A stretch of 64,000 bases of DNA, taken from the NCBI GenBank assembly GCA_049647265.1, contig JBARXJ010000048.1:186001-250000 (forward strand), written 5' to 3'. The first letter of the stretch is position 1, and every line of letters starts with the position of its first letter. This document shows, piece after piece, positions 27,101-35,718 of this stretch. The notes beneath the pieces were generated by a model. That model saw only the letters and a list, made by a program, of their open reading frames with translations, ran no database searches and was not told the DNA's origin. Source of the DNA: JAAURB01 sp049647265. GTDB lineage: Bacteria; Cyanobacteriota; Cyanobacteriia; Cyanobacteriales; Microcoleaceae. Made by a program: the position numbers and the translations under genes.

Positions 27101-29198
27101 TGAAATCGGTCGTAATATCCAAGATACTAACGCTGCGGCCAGGATTCAAAATCAAATTGCCGCCGGACTGCGACCCATCATATCCCATATCCAAGAATAC
27201 AACCGCTTATTAGACCATCAAAATGGGGTCTTAGACGTGAGCTTTAGTCCGGATGGAACCCGCATTGCCACAGCTAGTTTAGACCGCACGGTGAAGCTAT
27301 GGCAGGCCGATGGGGTACACCAACAGGATTTGATTCATGACGCGGCGGTAACCACGGTTCGCTTTAGTCCCAGCGGAAATGCGATCGCCACCAGCACTGC
27401 CGATCCAAATAATATGGAAAATAATAAAGTGTTGTTATGGGATCAATACGGCGATCGCCTCAACACTGAAACCATGAGTCATGATGATGCCGTCACCAGC
27501 GTTAGCTTTCACCCCAACCAAAATCAGCTAGCCAGTGGCAGTTACGATCAAACGATCAAGATTTGGAATTTTGACGGGGACGAGGTTAAAACCTTAACCG
27601 GACACCAAGATATTATTTTAGATGTGGAGTATCATCCCCAAGGAGAGATGTTAGCCAGCGCCAGTGCCGATGGAACGGTGAAACTGTGGCGAAGTAATGG
27701 TACACTGCTGAAAACCCTGCGAGTGTCTAACTGTTCGGCGAACCCTAATTTAGACTGCTTTGTTTATGATATTAGCTTTAGTCCAGATGGCAAAACCCTC
27801 GCAACTGCTAGCGGCGATCGTTCTGTGAAATTGTGGGACTGGGAAAACAGCAAACAACGCTTAAGCTTGGAAGGACACAACGACGCGGTGTTAAGCGTTA
27901 ATTTTAGCCCCGATGGCAGCCAAATTGTTAGTGGTAGCCAAGATCAAACGGTTAAATTATGGACAGCCAGCGGCACATTATTGAATACTTTTAGCGGACA
28001 CAGAAACAATGTTCGGGCGGTTCAATTTAGCCCCGATAGCCAAACAATCGCTTCAGCCAGTGAAGATAATACCATACGACTGTGGGCGCGTCACCGTAAC
28101 CCCCTCGATACGATTTTACAAGGACATCGTCGGGCAGTTTGGGACGTGAGTATCAGTCCAGATGGTAAAACGGTTGCCACCGCGAGTCACGACGGGACTG
28201 TACGTTTGTGGCCGATAAAGGCAGGAGAATTAGTTCAAACCCCACAAATATTATCCCATCCGGCGGAAGTCAATCGCGTTGAATTTAGCCCCGATGGCGA
28301 ATTGTTAGCAACAGTGAGTGATGATTCTCAATTACGCTTGTGGAATTCATCCGGAGAATTAACCCAAACTTTACCCCATCAACAACGAGTCACAGCCGTT
28401 GACTGGCAGGCTAACGGAGAAATTTTAGCCACAGGCAGTGACGATAAAACCGTTAAACTGTGGACACGGGAAGGAAATCTGATTCAAACTTTAACCCAGG
28501 AAGGGTCAATTGTTGATCTGCAATTTAATCCTCAGGGGAATTTACTCGCCGTCACTACCGCTGCCTCTGTTGAGTCTAGCCAAACAAAACGCAGCGCCCC
28601 TCCCCTGGGATCGGTAGAGTTATGGCAACAACTTGGAGACAGTTGGGAAGCAACAGGAGTTTTATCCTTTTCTAGTCGTAATGTGACAACCATTGACTAT
28701 ATTCAATCTCTCGATGTCTTTGCGATCGCAGTCGATCAAACGGTTATATTATGGAATGAAGAGAAAGGAGAATCTTGTCCGCTGCAACACGAAGCAACGG
28801 TGAGGAGTTTGAGTTTTCACCCCGCAAGCCAAACCTTAGCCACCGCCAGTGACGATAAAAAAGTACGGTTATGGCAGATAGATGAAACGGTAGAAAATAC
28901 TCTCTGGCCACAACAGGATTGTCTCTCGACTTCTGCCGCTTTGCAACCAATTTATACCATTAATCAAGATGTTTTGGTCAATAGCGTCGATTTTAATCAA
29001 GCTGGGGATCTGTTGGCGATCGCCCAAAATAATGGCACTGTGATTTTATGGGATACAAAAGGCAGTCAACTCGATCATCAAATTCAGCAAAATTGTCAGT
29101 GGTTAGAGGATTATCTGCAAAGTCAATCTCAAAACCCATCACAAAATCAAATTGCTTCAAATCATCTCAAATTATGTTCCCTCGATGACTCAGAATAA
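24117..29198 (+). CDS. STAND-type NTPase with TPR-like region, membrane helix and 14 WD40 repeats
   Basis: A 1693-residue multidomain protein. Residues 1-180 form an alpha/beta domain of unknown role (VIVVFGLENV, FPVIIWINDKLW). Residues about 190-480 are helical TPR-like repeats. A STAND NTPase follows, with P-loop GESGVGKS at 540-547 and Walker B LIFDQFED (Asp651). After a winged-helix-like region and a coiled coil comes a transmembrane helix (about 941-960). Residues about 1035-1690 hold 14 WD40 repeats, enough for two seven-bladed propellers. A GCA repeat encodes an Ala run near residue 614. STAND proteins are switches that oligomerise on ligand binding; WD40 would be the sensor. No nuclease or protease effector was recognised, so function (signalling or defence) is open. 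Confidence 0.9.
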   Translation: MNPDAENDITTHNQIQKDALSRTIGLSKGQFSLLFARCNYASLRQQITQQLQSECKVPIRSVHLPTTSQVLYGAIQTELGEEKPEVIVVFGLENVIAIDDVLHAANLAREVFRNFAFPVIIWINDKLWQKLNRVAPDFASWATTYEFLLSSEALVEFLSEKVEQILTQILEIGASQFISNEQILGGQSAAELQSAYEDLNKLDPATLYTLEASLRLIFGRYYYTHQQIQLALEQYKVALQFWQTEETIASAIGIENTKFTLTPLEWQGLLCFHMGLCYVYQAEQHLQQSGYTDWEKARVHLQQCLDQFTAANRSDLVGKFINKQGEVLRHLQDWDALEQLALQSRQLHQDNDRLSVIQKAQDYGFLAEVALHRNDWQKTKELATVALEILSQDIDNPIKNQHLGLYRLLLAQACAKSGEIDAAIVQLEQAHQETYPKYAPQLYLKILKQLQQFYFNQKQYKKAFDVKKEARNQSTIFGYTAFIGAGRLQPREIAIDPSLGTIANSANIVDELNASGRETAVNQLLQRLSSPQYKLTVIYGESGVGKSSLIRVALVPALQQQSIDTRQVIPTVIRTYNAYEQELEKYLNLEEESQPIIPQPAIKIVAKSKSAAAAAATTQPPVENQEKVLQNVLSLIQKHTAKNRLIVLIFDQFEDFFFLYKEPSKRQIFFEFLNQCLNLPFVKVVLSLRDDCLHLLLDCVRSVNLEAINNDILSQKILFYLDNLKPSEAFNVIKSLSNQSHFYLEDQLIHQLVEDLTNELGEVRPIELQVVGAQLQTEQITTLERYQQKGPKAALVERFLGETIRDCGKENERAAKSVLYLLTNENNTRPLKTRTELSDDLQEKLQINIEPAQLDLVLYILEKSGLVSREVSVGAGFYQLVHDYLVGFIRQQHQNELEAKYEKLQQENVELYRQAQMSQALVEAQKKQHFAENKSRQLERFLGALIGLVVATFAGLAYWQRQQAVSARISAVKSAADALVVADRQDQLGILQASVEIGRNIQDTNAAARIQNQIAAGLRPIISHIQEYNRLLDHQNGVLDVSFSPDGTRIATASLDRTVKLWQADGVHQQDLIHDAAVTTVRFSPSGNAIATSTADPNNMENNKVLLWDQYGDRLNTETMSHDDAVTSVSFHPNQNQLASGSYDQTIKIWNFDGDEVKTLTGHQDIILDVEYHPQGEMLASASADGTVKLWRSNGTLLKTLRVSNCSANPNLDCFVYDISFSPDGKTLATASGDRSVKLWDWENSKQRLSLEGHNDAVLSVNFSPDGSQIVSGSQDQTVKLWTASGTLLNTFSGHRNNVRAVQFSPDSQTIASASEDNTIRLWARHRNPLDTILQGHRRAVWDVSISPDGKTVATASHDGTVRLWPIKAGELVQTPQILSHPAEVNRVEFSPDGELLATVSDDSQLRLWNSSGELTQTLPHQQRVTAVDWQANGEILATGSDDKTVKLWTREGNLIQTLTQEGSIVDLQFNPQGNLLAVTTAASVESSQTKRSAPPLGSVELWQQLGDSWEATGVLSFSSRNVTTIDYIQSLDVFAIAVDQTVILWNEEKGESCPLQHEATVRSLSFHPASQTLATASDDKKVRLWQIDETVENTLWPQQDCLSTSAALQPIYTINQDVLVNSVDFNQAGDLLAIAQNNGTVILWDTKGSQLDHQIQQNCQWLEDYLQSQSQNPSQNQIASNHLKLCSLDDSE

Positions 29199-29294
29199 AA
29201 TAGACCTGAGTATTTATTCCCAATTCCATCACATCTCACTGTTTCTGTAGAATTTATCGGAGATTGCGGCTATTCTGGTTGCATTCAGAAGCGA

Positions 29295-29323
29295 TTAACT
29301 TTTTCCATTTTATTGGATAGAAT
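29295..29323 (+). promoter_or_regulatory. Predicted promoter of the TetR gene
   Basis: TTAACT (29295-29300) and TAGAAT (29318-29323) are separated by 17 bases and match a sigma70-type promoter moderately. The -10 runs into the operator palindrome at 29322. Confidence 0.5.
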
Positions 29324-29339
29324 AGACTGTACAGTCTAT
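29322..29339. promoter_or_regulatory. Perfect 18-bp operator palindrome
   Basis: ATAGACTGTACAGTCTAT, a perfect inverted repeat overlapping the end of the predicted -10 and 60 bases before the TetR ATG. This is the classic position and symmetry for autorepression by a TetR-family dimer. Confidence 0.75.
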
Positions 29340-29399
29340 ACAAAAATCACAAAGAATCAAATTATAAAATATTCCTCGTCCGTTAAAGGAGATAAAATC

Positions 29400-30002
29400 A
29401 TGCCAAAACTTAAAAATTATCAACAGTCTCAAGCCACAGTCAGCAAAGCCGAACAAATTCTCAAAGGCGCAATGCCAGAGTTTCTCAGAAATGGTTATGA
29501 CTGTACGAGTATGGATAAAATCGCTAAATCGGCAGGCGTTTCTAAACAAACCCTCTACAGTCATTTTCGTGATAAAGATGGACTGTTTACCGCTTTAGTT
29601 GAACGAATTGCCTCAGAAAAATTTAGAATTGTTTGGTCTCAACCCCTCCAAGGAAACCCCGATCAAGTCCTACGCAGTTTAGCCCAAAGAATATTAAATA
29701 ATATTAACGATCCACAGTATATCTGTTTTATCCGCCTGATTACCGCCGGATCTGCCAAGCGTCCAGATTTATGTGAAGTTTTTCTCACCAATTTAGTTCA
29801 ACCCGCCATTAACCACCTCACCCAATATCTCGAAACTTGCGAAGAACTACAGATCAAAGATCCAGAAGCAACTGCCCGGATTTTCGTGGGTTCACTGATA
29901 CATTTTATGATGGTTCAAGAACTTTTACAAGGCAAAAAACTGATGCCGATGGAGTCACAACGGTTAATTGATAATCTGATTGAAATGATTGTTAACAGAT
30001 AA
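29400..30002 (+). CDS. TetR/AcrR-family transcriptional regulator
   Basis: A 200-residue repressor. The N-terminal helix-turn-helix (IAKSAGVSKQTLYSHFRDKDGLF, about residues 40-62) is the canonical TetR signature; the C-terminal domain is a helical ligand-binding and dimer module like the AefR-type C-terminal half (FIRLITAGSAKRPDL). I start at the ATG at 29400, preceded by AAAGGAG; the frame is open from 29313 but those codons overlap the operator. A perfect palindrome lies upstream, so autoregulation is likely. The gene lies 201 bases after the STAND gene on the same strand; no dedicated efflux pump is adjacent. Confidence 0.9.
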   Translation: MPKLKNYQQSQATVSKAEQILKGAMPEFLRNGYDCTSMDKIAKSAGVSKQTLYSHFRDKDGLFTALVERIASEKFRIVWSQPLQGNPDQVLRSLAQRILNNINDPQYICFIRLITAGSAKRPDLCEVFLTNLVQPAINHLTQYLETCEELQIKDPEATARIFVGSLIHFMMVQELLQGKKLMPMESQRLIDNLIEMIVNR

Positions 30003-30120
30003 TCATTGATCTTTACTCCAATTTAGGATTAAATAAATGAATTATTAATTATTTGTCCTTACGTTGCAGTGGCAACACGCTACGCGAAAGTTATTTGTCA
30101 TTTGTAGGCACTCCTGCAAA

Positions 30121-30172
<52 letters not shown>

Positions 30173-30178
30173 TTTCTT

Positions 30179-31231
30179 ATGACCCCCACTTCCTCCCTGA
30201 ATGCAACCACCGAAATCGAAAACCGAAAAGCCGATCATTTGCGAGTTTGTTTAGAAGAAGACGTACAATTTCGCCTGGTTACCAGTGGTTTAGAACAGTA
30301 TCGATTTAGCCATTGCGGTTTACCCGAACTCGATTATCAAGATATTAATCTACAAACCCAGTTTTTAGGCAAATCTCTGAATGCCCCCCTGTTGATCTCC
30401 TCGATGACAGGAGGGACTGAATTAGCCCGTTTAGTTAATACTCGCCTCGCCACCGTTGCCCAACACTATCGCCTCGCCATGGGGGTCGGTTCCCAGCGGA
30501 TTGCCCTTGAACAGCCTGATTTAGCCCCTACCTTTGCCGTTCGTTCCGTTGCACCGGATATCCTATTATTAGCCAATTTAGGGGCGGTACAGCTCAATTA
30601 TGGCTGTGGTGTCAAAGAATGCTTACAGTTAGTAGAATTACTAGAAGCAGATGCTTTAATTTTACACCTCAACCCGCTACAAGAATGTGTCCAATCCCAC
30701 GGCGATACAAACTTTAAAGGACTGTTAAATAAAATTAATCAACTTTGTCAACAATTGCCGATTCCTGTGATTGTTAAAGAAGTCGGAAACGGTATTTCTG
30801 GGGTAGTCGCCAAACAACTCATTGAGGCTGGAGTCACAGCCCTTGATGTTGCAGGCGCTGGGGGAACGTCCTGGGCGAAAGTCGAAAGTCAACGGGCTAA
30901 AGATGCCAAACAACGGCGTTTAGGACAAATTTTTGCAGATTGGGGTCTACCGACTGCTGACTGTATTACCAGTATACGGGCGATCGCACCGGAGATTCCT
31001 TTGATTGCCTCAGGAGGGCTAAAAAACGGATTAGACGTGGCTAAAGCCATTGCCTTGGGGGCGGATTTAGGCGGGTTAGCAAGACCCTTTCTAGAGGCAG
31101 CAGTCACCTCAGATGCAGCAGTTGAAGAATTGGTTGAATTTTTGATTGCTGAATTAACCACAACGTTATTTTGTACCGCAAGCCCGGATTTATCCGCTTT
31201 AAAAATACCCGGAAAACTCCAACGAGTCTAA
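30179..31231 (+). CDS. fni: Type 2 isopentenyl-diphosphate delta-isomerase (FMN-dependent)
   Basis: A 350-residue TIM-barrel flavoenzyme that interconverts IPP and DMAPP for isoprenoid, carotenoid and chlorophyll-tail synthesis. Motifs: ENRKADHLRVCL at the start, SSMTGGTELA, GVGSQRIALEQP, LHLNPLQECVQSHGDTNF (the conserved Gln/Glu of the active site), IVKEVGNGIS, DVAGAGGTSWAKVE and IASGGLKNGLDVAKAIALGA (FMN phosphate loop). Length is normal. There is no Shine-Dalgarno; the start follows a heptamer repeat and T-rich run. Confidence 0.95.
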   Translation: MTPTSSLNATTEIENRKADHLRVCLEEDVQFRLVTSGLEQYRFSHCGLPELDYQDINLQTQFLGKSLNAPLLISSMTGGTELARLVNTRLATVAQHYRLAMGVGSQRIALEQPDLAPTFAVRSVAPDILLLANLGAVQLNYGCGVKECLQLVELLEADALILHLNPLQECVQSHGDTNFKGLLNKINQLCQQLPIPVIVKEVGNGISGVVAKQLIEAGVTALDVAGAGGTSWAKVESQRAKDAKQRRLGQIFADWGLPTADCITSIRAIAPEIPLIASGGLKNGLDVAKAIALGADLGGLARPFLEAAVTSDAAVEELVEFLIAELTTTLFCTASPDLSALKIPGKLQRV

Positions 31232-31612
31232 AGTTAACCGGATTTAAATATTTATACAAACTTGAGTTGAAACCTGATTTCGCCACAATTAATCATAACT
31301 CAGTCTAATCTCGTTAAATATCCTTATCATTGAACAATCAATCAGTAATACCGAATTCCGTATATTTACCGATTAGGGAATCAAAAAGTTGAGTTAGCAT
31401 AGAAATATCAACGAACTATCGTTGCAATATTGGGTTCGACGTGAACATATAAAGGGATGCATTGAGTAGTCAGCCTCAATATGGCAAGAATTAATTCTTG
31501 TTGTGGCTGCACTTTGTCTTTCAGTTAGATTTCTAGAAATAAATAATTGTTGAGGTTTAGAAAGCTAACCCAATATTAATAGAGAAAGATAATAATTAAT
31601 TAGGTTTTGACG
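31232..31612. other. Intergenic region, about 380 bp, with a strong palindrome
   Basis: No gene seen. It carries the hairpin described at 31471-31509 and an AT-rich stretch before the asparagine-synthetase-like gene, probably its promoter. Confidence 0.45.
31471..31509. promoter_or_regulatory. Extended inverted repeat centred on CAAGAATTAATTCTTG
   Basis: A perfect 16-bp palindrome (31485-31500) is nested within outer CAGCC (31471-31475) and GGCTG (31505-31509) arms. It could be an operator or an RNA hairpin in the leader of the downstream locus; no T-run follows. Confidence 0.5.
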
Positions 31613-33151
31613 ATGGATCATTCAAATTCTAAAATTCAGCTTATAGGCTATTGTGAGTTAGACAAAGAAGCAATTCAGCAAAAATTTAATCAAAATGGCG
31701 TTTCAGAGTTAGTCAATCTATCAGGAAATTATCTTATTGTCATTGAAAATAGTCAAGAGACTTATATCATCGCTTCTCCCTATTGTGTTTGTCAATATTA
31801 TTACACGATTAAAGATCATCAACTTTTTCACGATCAAAGCCTTTTAGGTATATTAAAAAATAGTCAAATTGATTGGTTATGGAATTGGCAAAGCTTCGCT
31901 GATTTAATTTTACTAGATCATACTTTAGAACTCGATACATTGCATCCGGATATTCATCGCGTTCCTTCCGGTAGTATTTTACATTTTAAACAGGGGAAAC
32001 TGAATATTTCTAGCCTCAGTTGGGAAGAATTGAATCCACCTCAAGCCACCTCTGCAAAACAAGCCGTTGATACTTTTAATCAAGAAGTAGAAGCATGGAT
32101 AACGGATGATGTTGTGGTTTCTATGTCGGGCGGATTTGATTCTCGGTTAATCCTAGGAAGTGTCTTAAAACTGGGTTATAAACCACCGTTAGTAACGATG
32201 GGTTATGAGGAAAGTACTGACGTTGTAATTTCTAAACAAATTGCCAATCACTTCGGTTTAGATTTATCCTTGGTTAACTTAAATTTTGATGATTATTTTA
32301 AATTTGGTCAAACAATTTCCGCTTTAACAAACGGTACAAAATCTTCCCGACATTGGCATACTTATGTTTATACTTACCAAGCGCAATTAGATCCCAGTCA
32401 ATTAATGTATATTGGAACGAATGGAGGATTTGCTAAAAACTTTTATTATGACAAAGGAATTCAAGCCATTTATAAAAATATGACCGCTTCTATTCCAACA
32501 TTATATCAACTCTGGAAAGGTCGATTAAAACCCTTTTTTACAGCGGATGAACTACAACAAATTACACCAGAATTAGCTAACGAATTTTCCGAACTAAAAA
32601 AACAACAAAGAATCCTACGCTTAACTGAACTCAGCCACAATCAATTACTCGGAGGATTAGAACGATTTTATTTAGAACAACGGGTTCAGAACTTTATGGC
32701 AAATGGCATGAGATTATACTCAGAAAATATTAATTGGTGTGCGCCGTTTATGAGTCGAGAATGGGTGCGGGATATTTGGAATTTAAAGCGAAAATGGCGG
32801 CTCGGAAATAATTGGCATCGCTATGCAATTCAACAGACTTATCCTGAATTAATGAACTTTCCAGAACAAGGCGAGTTTAGCAATAAAATGTATTCTAAAG
32901 CGCCTTTATTTTATTGGAAAAACAAGCGTAAAACAGCGCCGATTGTTTCTTATGCCAAATATCCCCAATGGTTTCAACAAGATTTTGTTAAAGAATTTAT
33001 TTTTGATAATCAAGAATTACTTTCAAACTGGATTACTCCTAAAGCCATTCAATCTATTATTGAAGATCATCAAAAAACTGGAAAAAGAACCAATACAGTG
33101 GCATTTTTAGTCACTCAAATATTTTGGCAAATGAACTTAAATCTGATATAA
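31613..33151 (+). CDS. Asparagine-synthetase-like protein with degenerate N-terminal domain
   Basis: A 512-residue protein resembling AsnB. The C-terminal synthetase domain keeps the ATP PP-loop SGGFDSR at residues 172-178. The N-terminal half has a GATase2-like layout (GNYLIVIENSQETYIIASPY) but does not begin with Met-Cys, so the glutaminase Cys2 nucleophile is missing; it would need free ammonia or another amine, or catalyse a different amide or ester bond. I chose ATG at 31613; a TTG at 31607 is also open. Two glycosyltransferases follow on the same strand, so a role in decorating a surface sugar or peptide is plausible. Not a housekeeping asparagine synthetase. Confidence 0.78.
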   Translation: MDHSNSKIQLIGYCELDKEAIQQKFNQNGVSELVNLSGNYLIVIENSQETYIIASPYCVCQYYYTIKDHQLFHDQSLLGILKNSQIDWLWNWQSFADLILLDHTLELDTLHPDIHRVPSGSILHFKQGKLNISSLSWEELNPPQATSAKQAVDTFNQEVEAWITDDVVVSMSGGFDSRLILGSVLKLGYKPPLVTMGYEESTDVVISKQIANHFGLDLSLVNLNFDDYFKFGQTISALTNGTKSSRHWHTYVYTYQAQLDPSQLMYIGTNGGFAKNFYYDKGIQAIYKNMTASIPTLYQLWKGRLKPFFTADELQQITPELANEFSELKKQQRILRLTELSHNQLLGGLERFYLEQRVQNFMANGMRLYSENINWCAPFMSREWVRDIWNLKRKWRLGNNWHRYAIQQTYPELMNFPEQGEFSNKMYSKAPLFYWKNKRKTAPIVSYAKYPQWFQQDFVKEFIFDNQELLSNWITPKAIQSIIEDHQKTGKRTNTVAFLVTQIFWQMNLNLI

Positions 33152-33234
33152 AATTATAGTACAACTACTAAATCTTGATAATTTTTTGAGACCATTAAGC
33201 CTAATCACTCCACTCATTTGTAACTCAACTAAAA

Positions 33235-34488
33235 ATGACTTTGAATTCCTTACTCATTACTGATACTTTTTCTCCCCGCGTCGGCGGCAGAGAAGCTTAC
33301 TACAATCATCTATTTAGCTATCTAAAACAGAATAAAACGGTTGTCATAACCCCCGATAAAACAGGAGATTATCAAGCGTTTGATCGTCAATCTCATTTCT
33401 CGATTTATCGAGTTTCTCATCTGAGTGAAAAATGGTATCGTTGGGGTCGTCCGGGTCGTTTTTTATGGTTAAAAACGTTAATTCCAATCTGTAAAATTCA
33501 TCAAATTGATTTAGTTCACTGTGGTGTAGTATTACCCGATGGATTATCCGGATGGCTACTACAAAAAACTTTAGGAATTCCATATATTATTTATACTCAC
33601 GGAAAAGAGATTTTAGAAAATCAAAAAAATCCTGAAAATGAACAACTAATGCGAATGGCGTTAAATTCAGCTATTCGTGTGGTTACCAATAGTCATTATA
33701 CGGCAGGATTGTTAAGAGATTTTGGTGTTTCAGCCGATAAAATTGTGCGGATTGCGCCAGGAATTGTACCTCAACAATGGACAGCAGATATACCTTCTCA
33801 ACAAGTAGAAAAGCTGCGGCAACAGCATCAAATTGGCAATCGTCCCGTGATTTTAACAGTGGGTCGATTAAAAGAACGTAAGGGTCATGATACTGTAATG
33901 CAGGCAATGCCAGCGATTTTATCAGAAATTCCAGATGCAGTTTATTTAATTGTGGGAAATGGGCCAGAAAAAGAAAATTTACAAGCATTAACCCAAAAAA
34001 TGGGATTAGAAAAAGCTGTGATTTTTGCAGGAGAAGTCGCAGATAAAGACTTACCCGCTTATTATCAATTAGCTACTGTATTTACCATGATTAGTCGTCA
34101 ACCACCGGGTAGTCATGAAGTAGAAGGATTTGGTATTGTATATTTAGAAGCCAATGCTTGCGGACTACCTGTGGTTGCGGGTCGAAGTGGGGGAGTCCCG
34201 GATGCAGTTGTCGATGGTGAAACAGGGTTTTTAGTGAATCCCTTTAAATCCGAAGAAGCAGCAACTGCAATTATAAAGTTATTACAGAATACTCAACTCT
34301 GTCAGCAACTGGCAAATACAGGACAAAAACGGGCGTTAGAGGAGTTTTCTTGGGAACATTCGAGTCAGCAACTGCAACAATTAATTACGGCTGTAGAAGC
34401 AGAAACAACAAAACGATCTTTAATTAATCAAGCTGTTAATACAGTTCCATTAATCCTCAAACATCGTATTTTAAATGAGGTGAGTTAA
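33235..34488 (+). CDS. GT4-family glycosyltransferase
   Basis: A 417-residue cytoplasmic GT-B enzyme that transfers a sugar from a nucleotide donor. It opens with the acceptor-lobe glycine loop TFSPRVGGREAYYNHLF, and its donor lobe has VGRLKERKGHDTVMQAMP and the EX7E-type motif HEVEGFGIVYLEANACGLP near residues 295-312, then VAGRSGGVPDAV. The same-strand order asparagine-synthetase-like, this gene and another GT (6 bases downstream) suggests one operon building a short glycan. Acceptor unknown. Confidence 0.92.
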   Translation: MTLNSLLITDTFSPRVGGREAYYNHLFSYLKQNKTVVITPDKTGDYQAFDRQSHFSIYRVSHLSEKWYRWGRPGRFLWLKTLIPICKIHQIDLVHCGVVLPDGLSGWLLQKTLGIPYIIYTHGKEILENQKNPENEQLMRMALNSAIRVVTNSHYTAGLLRDFGVSADKIVRIAPGIVPQQWTADIPSQQVEKLRQQHQIGNRPVILTVGRLKERKGHDTVMQAMPAILSEIPDAVYLIVGNGPEKENLQALTQKMGLEKAVIFAGEVADKDLPAYYQLATVFTMISRQPPGSHEVEGFGIVYLEANACGLPVVAGRSGGVPDAVVDGETGFLVNPFKSEEAATAIIKLLQNTQLCQQLANTGQKRALEEFSWEHSSQQLQQLITAVEAETTKRSLINQAVNTVPLILKHRILNEVS

Positions 34489-34494
34489 TCGAAG

Positions 34495-35685
34495 ATGACA
34501 ACTTCAAAGCATCAAAAAGTTTCAATTATTGTGAGTGACTTATCAGAAAAAGGGGTAGGTCGCTGGGCGGGGGGCGGCGTTCGTCCTTTTCTACTGAGTC
34601 GTGTCCTTCAATCTTTGAATTACGAGGTTGAAATTGTTGGGTTTGTTGCTGAAAATACCCCCGCTATTCAAACAGCAGAAATCCCCATTAAAGCTATTTC
34701 TTATTCTGGATATCCTCAATTTATTCAAGCAGCTAGACAATTACTCAGTCAAATTGACGGGGATATTATTTATGCTTATAAACTCAAACCCAGTAGTTTT
34801 GGCGTTTCTTTAATTAAAAAATGGACTCAAAATAAACCACTCTTACTAGATATTGATGATTGGGAATTAAGTTGGCATGGCGGAGAAGAATACAGCTATC
34901 GTCCCCATCCTAAACAGTTGATCAGGGATTTATTTAAGCCGAATGGCGCATTACAACAACCCGATCATCCTCGGTATATTCAATGGATTGAAAATTGGGT
35001 GAATCAAGCAGATATTATTACCACTCATAACCAATTCTTACAAAACAAGTTTGGTGGTATTTGTCTACCCAATGGCAAAGATGTATCTGTATTTAATCCA
35101 GAAAAATATGATACTATTCAAAGTAAAGAAAAATATAATCTGACTGATTATCGTATTTTAATGTTTCCCGGTGCGCCTCGTCCATATAAAGGGGTTGAGG
35201 ATATTTTAATCGCACTCGATCAATTAAACGATGATCGATATCGCTTAGTGATTGTCGGCGGCAGTCCCTATGATGATTACGATCAACAGTTAATGAAACA
35301 ATGGGGAAAATGGATCATTAAACTGCCTAAAATTCCCTATACCGATATGCCAGAAGTGGTAGCCGCAGCGGATATTATTATGGTTCCGCAACGAAATTCT
35401 CCGGCAGCTTTAGCACAATTTCCCTTAAAATTAACCGACGGCATGGCAATGGCAAAACCGATTATTGCGAGTAATGTTGGGGATATTCCTGATATTTTAG
35501 CCGATACCGGTTATTTAGTAAACCCCAGTTCTCCTGAAGAAATTACTCTACAAATTAAGAATATTTTTGAGGATTTAGAACAGGCAAAAAAACGAGGAAT
35601 AGCAGCCAGAGAAAGATGTATTCAATTTTATAGTTTAGAAGCAATGGCTGAGATTTTATCTGAAATTTTATCTTCTATAAAATAG
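34495..35685 (+). CDS. GT4-like glycosyltransferase with altered catalytic motif
   Basis: A 396-residue GT-B-fold protein. The donor lobe is recognisable from FPGAPRPYKGVEDILIALDQL, IVGGSPYDDYDQQ and FPLKLTDGMAMAKPIIASNVG. In the usual EX7E motif the acidic pair appears as Gln and Asp here (AQFPLKLTDGMA), a form seen in some GT4 subgroups, so activity is likely but the fit is not classical. It starts only 6 bases after the previous GT and is probably translated with it. N-terminal region carries VGRWAGGGVRPFLLSRVLQ. No membrane helices. Confidence 0.82.
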   Translation: MTTSKHQKVSIIVSDLSEKGVGRWAGGGVRPFLLSRVLQSLNYEVEIVGFVAENTPAIQTAEIPIKAISYSGYPQFIQAARQLLSQIDGDIIYAYKLKPSSFGVSLIKKWTQNKPLLLDIDDWELSWHGGEEYSYRPHPKQLIRDLFKPNGALQQPDHPRYIQWIENWVNQADIITTHNQFLQNKFGGICLPNGKDVSVFNPEKYDTIQSKEKYNLTDYRILMFPGAPRPYKGVEDILIALDQLNDDRYRLVIVGGSPYDDYDQQLMKQWGKWIIKLPKIPYTDMPEVVAAADIIMVPQRNSPAALAQFPLKLTDGMAMAKPIIASNVGDIPDILADTGYLVNPSSPEEITLQIKNIFEDLEQAKKRGIAARERCIQFYSLEAMAEILSEILSSIK

Positions 35686-35718
35686 GTATTGTATTGAAAA
35701 TATATCCTATTCATACGA

